NCBI GenBank assembly: GCA_054601695.1
Contig: BAAHQB010000148.1
Span: 62,001-126,000 of the forward strand
Source: Amorphochlora amoebiformis
Taxonomy: Eukaryota; Cercozoa; Chlorarachniophyceae
Direction of reading: 5' to 3'
DNA length: 64,000 nt
Shown here: positions 63,479-64,000 of the stretch, piece after piece
Position numbering within the stretch: the first letter of the stretch is position 1
Layout of the letters: each line of letters opens with the position of its first letter
Translations under genes and position numbers: made by a program
Notes under the pieces: generated by a model
What the model was told of the DNA's origin: nothing
What the model saw: only the letters and a program-made list of their open reading frames with translations
Databases searched by the model: none

Positions 63479-64000
63479 ACCCAACACTAACCCTAACCCT
63501 AACCCTAACCCTAACCCTAACCTCAGCCCTAACCCTGACCTTACCGTAACCCTAGACCCTATCCCTGACCGTAAACCTAACCCTAACCGTAACCCTAACC
63601 CTAACCATAAACCCAACCTAACCCTAACCCTAACCCTACCCTAACCAACTAAACCCAACCCTAATCCTCGCCCCAACGGTAAACCCAACCCTAACTGTAA
63701 CCCTAACCCTAACCCTAACCCTAACCCTAACCCTAACCCTAGCCCCAACTCCGGGCTAACTCCAACCCTAAACCTAAACCTAACCCTAAACTTAACCCAA
63801 CCCTATCGATAAACCTAACCCTTCCCCTATAACTAACCCTCAACCAGCCCAACCTAATCCTAACCCTAATCGTAAACACAATTTTCCCTAATCCTAACCC
63901 TAACCCTAACCCTAACCCTAATCCAACCCTAAACCTAACCCTAACCTAACCCTAACCTACATCTAACCCTTACCTTAAAACAACCTAACCCTAACCCTAA
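63479..64000 (+). repeat. Telomeric repeats at the right edge, probably intronic
   Basis: Imperfect CCCTAA with many variants up to the last base. It follows an open exon of gene I with an intact donor, so an intron is more likely than a chromosome end; the sequence is also more degenerate than a terminal telomere would be. Confidence 0.8.

Noticed and set aside
63479-64000. A chromosome end (true telomere) at the right edge
   Set aside because: The repeats are degenerate and follow an open exon with a good donor; similar arrays occur within introns throughout the window.

Overview
This 64 kb window looks like nuclear DNA of a photosynthetic eukaryote. All genes with introns use GT-AG splicing. 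Telomere-type (TTAGGG)n/(CCCTAA)n DNA is scattered inside genes. One gene encodes a chlorophyllase-like hydrolase whose N-terminus starts like an ER signal peptide followed by a Ser/Pro/Arg-rich stretch, as expected for a complex (secondary) plastid. A stramenopile or similar alga fits, but I cannot name the species. Most of the sequence is simple repeat: mainly (TA)n, then telomere-like arrays, then (CT)n/(GA)n. The many long Tyr-Ile, Ser-Leu or Arg-Glu ORFs are translations of these repeats, not genes.

The coding content is small islands of unique sequence inside the repeats. Joining islands that keep splice sites, phase and family motifs gives nine gene models: (A) 893-7561 (+), an ARID DNA-binding protein whose 5' end lies outside the window; (B) 8681-9549 (-), a basic protein I do not recognise; (C) 9799-22263 (+), a 335-residue short-chain dehydrogenase/reductase in 16 exons; (D) 23042-31083 (-), a 402-residue methyltransferase-fold protein in 14 exons; (E) 32365-45578 (+), a 472-residue chlorophyllase-like alpha/beta hydrolase in 19 exons; (F) 47419-47909 (-), a Ubc13-type E2; (G) 49457-52836 (-), a 244-residue YccV/HspQ-domain protein in 11 exons; (H) 54095-55027 (-), an intronless Zn2Cys6-like regulator; (I) 55519-63232 (+), a proline-rich then acidic protein running off the right edge.

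Most introns of A, C, D, E, G and I are made largely of the repeats. Donors read GTATATA or GTAACCCTAA, and acceptors read TATATAG or CCCTAG. Around many exons there are extra copies of one exon edge plus its splice site: 5' edges are copied upstream and 3' edges downstream, separated by TA tracts. This repeat-built intron and exon-edge duplication pattern is the most unusual thing in the window. B/C, D/E and H/I are divergent pairs. A/B, C/D and E/F are convergent. The genes do not form an obvious shared pathway. All exon joins were done by eye; no search or transcript data were available.
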